From the NCBI GenBank assembly GCA_001801825.1, contig MGYR01000209.1, forward strand, positions 2,980-8,207: 5,228 nt of DNA, in the 5' to 3' direction. A model generated the notes under the pieces. That model saw only the letters and a list, made by a program, of their open reading frames with translations. It was not told where the DNA came from and searched no databases. The translations under genes were made by a program, and so were the position numbers. Origin of the DNA: Gammaproteobacteria bacterium RIFCSPLOWO2_02_FULL_56_15 (lineage in GTDB: Bacteria > Pseudomonadota > Gammaproteobacteria > Eutrophobiales > Eutrophobiaceae). Within the stretch, counting starts at the first letter, position 1; each line of letters starts with the position of its first letter. Below are positions 2,950 through 5,228 of this stretch, piece by piece.

Positions 2950-5228
2950 ATGATGAGTTGGAATGACAGACTGGCGGGGCATATACCGGATGCGGTGGCG
3001 CGCGAGATCGACCAGTACCAGCAACAGATCGAACTGAAAAAACAGGGCAAGGTGGAAGACAAGCTGTTCCAGGAATCGCGCCTGCGTCGCGGCGTCTATG
3101 GCCAGCGCTACGACAACGGCCAGCGGCACGATGGCGTCGCCCAGCGCGAGCTGGCCTTTACCCGCAAGGAGTTACGCAAGGGACCCGAAACCCTGTGGGA
3201 CGCCCCGGGCATGCAGCGCATCAAGCTGACCTTTGGGGGCTTGACCCCGGAGCAGATGGAAGCACATGCCGACATCGCCGAGGAGTACTCGGACGCTGTC
3301 TGCCACATCACCACCCGCCAGGATATCCAACTGCATTACGTGCATATCGAAGACACGCCGGACCTGATGCGCCGCCTCGCCGCGGTCGGTATCACCACCC
3401 GCGAGGCCTGCGGCAACGCCGTGCGCAATGTCACCGCCTGCCCGAAATCGGGCTGCTGCGGTACCGAGGCCTTCGACGTCACGCCCTATGCACTGGCCTG
3501 TGCGCGGTTCCTGCTCGGGCATCGGGATACTCAGGATTTCGGCCGCAAATTCAAGGTTGCCTTCTCCGGCTGCCGCGATCAGGGCTGCGCCTATACCGGC
3601 TTTCATGATCTCGGTTATATCGCGGCCGTACGCCCGGGCGCGGACGGCAAGCAGCAACGGGGTTTTTCGGTCTACGTCGGCGGCGGTCTGGGGCCGGTGC
3701 CGTATCAGGCCAGTCTGCTCTCTGAATTCACGCCGGAGGCAGAGATGCTGCCGATAGCCCAGGCGGTCAGCCGGGTCTACGCCCGCCACGGTGAGAAGAA
3801 AAACCGCGGCCGGGCGCGCATCAAGTTTCTGGTAGCCAACTGGGGCATCGAGAAGTTTCGCGCCGAGGTCGAGGCCGAGCGCCAGAAGATGCCGCATGAG
3901 GATGCCTGGATCTCCTGGCTCGACCAGGTGCCAGCCTGGCGTGAGCCGGCGTTGAAACCTGGCGGGGCGCTGTCTCAAAACACGGAGGGCAACGCCGGAT
4001 TTCAGGCCTGGCGGGAGACCAATGTCCAGCCGCAGAAGCAGGCGGGCTATGTCATTGCCACGATCAAACTGCCGCTCGGGGATATCACTTCCTGGCAACT
4101 GCGGCAACTGGCCGATATCAGCCGACGCATCAACGGCGGCCACGCCCGCACCACCGTGGAACAGAACATCCTGCTGCGCTGGGTGGCCGAGGCCGACCTG
4201 CCGGATTTGTACCGTGAACTGCAACGCATCGGCCTGGCCGAGGCCGGGGCCAATACCATTCAGGACGTCGTCTCCTGCCCCGGCACCGATACCTGCAAGC
4301 TCGGCATCGCGAGTTCCCGGGGTCTGGCGGCCACCTTGAGCGAACGCCTGAAAGAGAAAGCGCACACCATGGATCCGGACGTACGCGATCTGCGCATAAA
4401 TGTCAGCGGCTGCTTCAACTCCTGCAGTCAGCACCAGATCGCCGACATTGGCTTTTACGGCGTGAGCCGCAAGATCGACAATGCCTTGGTGCCGCACTTT
4501 CGCGTGGTGCTGGGCGCACACCGCGAGAATAACGCACGCGAATTCGGCCAGACCTTCGGCCCGGTGCCGTCCAAACGCATCCCCGAGTTCATCGATCGCC
4601 TGACCGGATTTTACCTGGCTGAGCGGAAGCCCGATGAGCGGTTTCCGGACTTCATTCAGCGCCTGGGCAAGAAAGGCATCAAACCGCTGCTCGACGAGTT
4701 CGGCCAGGTGCCGCCGCGCGCGGTCGACCGCACGCTCTACAGCGATTGGCGCGACCCACGCGAGTTCTCGCTCAGTGACATCGGCACCGGCGAATGCGCG
4801 GGCGCGGTGGTGAGCACCACCGAGTTCGATCTACAGGCAGCCGAGCAGCTGCATTTCGAGGCGCAGGTGCATCTCGATGAGGGCGACTACCGCAAGGCTG
4901 ACGACACGGCATACGCGGCGATGGTGCTGGCGGCGAAGGGCCTGGTCTACCACGAAAACCAGGACGTTCCGGATCGGCCGGATGCCATCGTCGCGGAGTT
5001 TCGCCTGCGCTTTCACGACACTGGGCGCTTTAATGCAAAAAATTCCCCGACCCGATTCGCCGAGTACCTGTTCCGGCGCCATGAGGATCACGCGCGCAGC
5101 TACAGCGTGGAGGCCGCCCGGCGCGTGCTCGAAGAGACACAACTGTTCGTCGAGGCCGCCTACGCCTGCTATGTGCGAGTGACCAACCAACTCCCGGATG
5201 GCCCTGCCGATGGTCAGTCACAGTCAGC
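2950..5228 (+). CDS. Siroheme nitrite/sulfite reductase with C-terminal helical extension (3' end missing)
   Basis: The enzyme family reduces sulfite to sulfide or nitrite to ammonia with six electrons at a siroheme coupled to a [4Fe-4S] cluster, in the cytoplasm. The frame runs open to the window edge (759 codons). Two ferredoxin-like half-domains (about 87-147 and 370-435) alternate with two siroheme domains (about 154-300 and 440-570). Cluster ligands are C443-x5-C449 and C488-x3-C492 in SCPGTDTC and SGCFNSC. Family siroheme- and substrate-binding residues appear as R124 (TTRQDIQ), R159 (RNV), K200 and K202 (KFK). The N-terminal half also has C164, C169, C170, C208 and C213. Y50 and C154 (EACGN) could match the Tyr-Cys pair of mycobacterial NirA. 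After GTGECAG (612-618), residues about 622-745 form a helix-rich, HEPN-like extension. Start: ATG 2950, or ATG 2953; the nearest upstream in-frame stop is 2893. Sulfite or nitrite preference cannot be decided by sequence. Confidence 0.93.
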   Translation, partial: MMSWNDRLAGHIPDAVAREIDQYQQQIELKKQGKVEDKLFQESRLRRGVYGQRYDNGQRHDGVAQRELAFTRKELRKGPETLWDAPGMQRIKLTFGGLTPEQMEAHADIAEEYSDAVCHITTRQDIQLHYVHIEDTPDLMRRLAAVGITTREACGNAVRNVTACPKSGCCGTEAFDVTPYALACARFLLGHRDTQDFGRKFKVAFSGCRDQGCAYTGFHDLGYIAAVRPGADGKQQRGFSVYVGGGLGPVPYQASLLSEFTPEAEMLPIAQAVSRVYARHGEKKNRGRARIKFLVANWGIEKFRAEVEAERQKMPHEDAWISWLDQVPAWREPALKPGGALSQNTEGNAGFQAWRETNVQPQKQAGYVIATIKLPLGDITSWQLRQLADISRRINGGHARTTVEQNILLRWVAEADLPDLYRELQRIGLAEAGANTIQDVVSCPGTDTCKLGIASSRGLAATLSERLKEKAHTMDPDVRDLRINVSGCFNSCSQHQIADIGFYGVSRKIDNALVPHFRVVLGAHRENNAREFGQTFGPVPSKRIPEFIDRLTGFYLAERKPDERFPDFIQRLGKKGIKPLLDEFGQVPPRAVDRTLYSDWRDPREFSLSDIGTGECAGAVVSTTEFDLQAAEQLHFEAQVHLDEGDYRKADDTAYAAMVLAAKGLVYHENQDVPDRPDAIVAEFRLRFHDTGRFNAKNSPTRFAEYLFRRHEDHARSYSVEAARRVLEETQLFVEAAYACYVRVTNQLPDGPADGQSQS

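Noticed and set aside
2710..3129. 139-codon minus-strand open frame over the reductase start
   Set aside because: Its first half is antisense to the clear reductase frame. The rest is unrecognisable and His/Pro-rich, with no signal for a real start.
3172..4521. 449-codon minus-strand open frame
   Set aside because: It lies wholly antisense to the reductase, whose cofactor motifs are intact. Long antisense frames are common in GC-rich genes.

Overview
The window looks like bacterial chromosome, most likely from a moderately GC-rich gammaproteobacterium. This rests on two full tRNAs with encoded CCA ends, Shine-Dalgarno-led genes, a tRNA-Ser(GGA) close to the enterobacterial form, and a GC-rich siroheme reductase. 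The lineage is an inference; no gene here fixes a genus.

Layout: tRNA-Ala(CGC) on + (61-136) is followed by a strong terminator (144-178). Next comes a two-gene + strand unit (342-2333) for exported, mutually related proteins of unrecognised function: a soluble periplasmic one, then a lipoprotein, 30 bases apart. It ends at a near-perfect bidirectional terminator (2341-2375). Bases 2365-2575 are a compact, hairpin-dense patch containing copies of the end of the neighbouring tRNA-Ser(GGA) gene, which lies on the minus strand (2558-2648). A roughly 300-base leader without a convincing gene precedes a + strand nitrite/sulfite reductase (2950 to the window end, 3' end missing). Its reading frame is open to the edge, with all four cluster cysteines, the siroheme/substrate-binding basic residues and a helical C-terminal extension.

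The most unusual part is the junction between the two convergent tRNAs. A 20-base sequence overlapping the tRNA-Ala terminator (167-186) recurs with one mismatch at 2365-2384, so the two-gene operon sits between direct repeats. The second copy continues into a copy of the tRNA-Ser 3' end (to 2396), which recurs at 2550-2575 in the intact tRNA. Between copies two and three, the tRNA T-loop sequence is split by a 72-base insert that can fold into a cloverleaf-like set of arms plus a 9-bp hairpin. This is followed by an inverted copy of the T arm. My reading is that the 3' end of tRNA-Ser has served repeatedly as an insertion point, gaining first or last a two-gene cassette and a small structured, tRNA-derived element. 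No integrase or transposase is visible in the window.

The reductase probably acts in the cytoplasm on sulfite or nitrite. The two exported proteins act outside the cytoplasmic membrane and have no evident link to it, which fits their being an inserted cassette.
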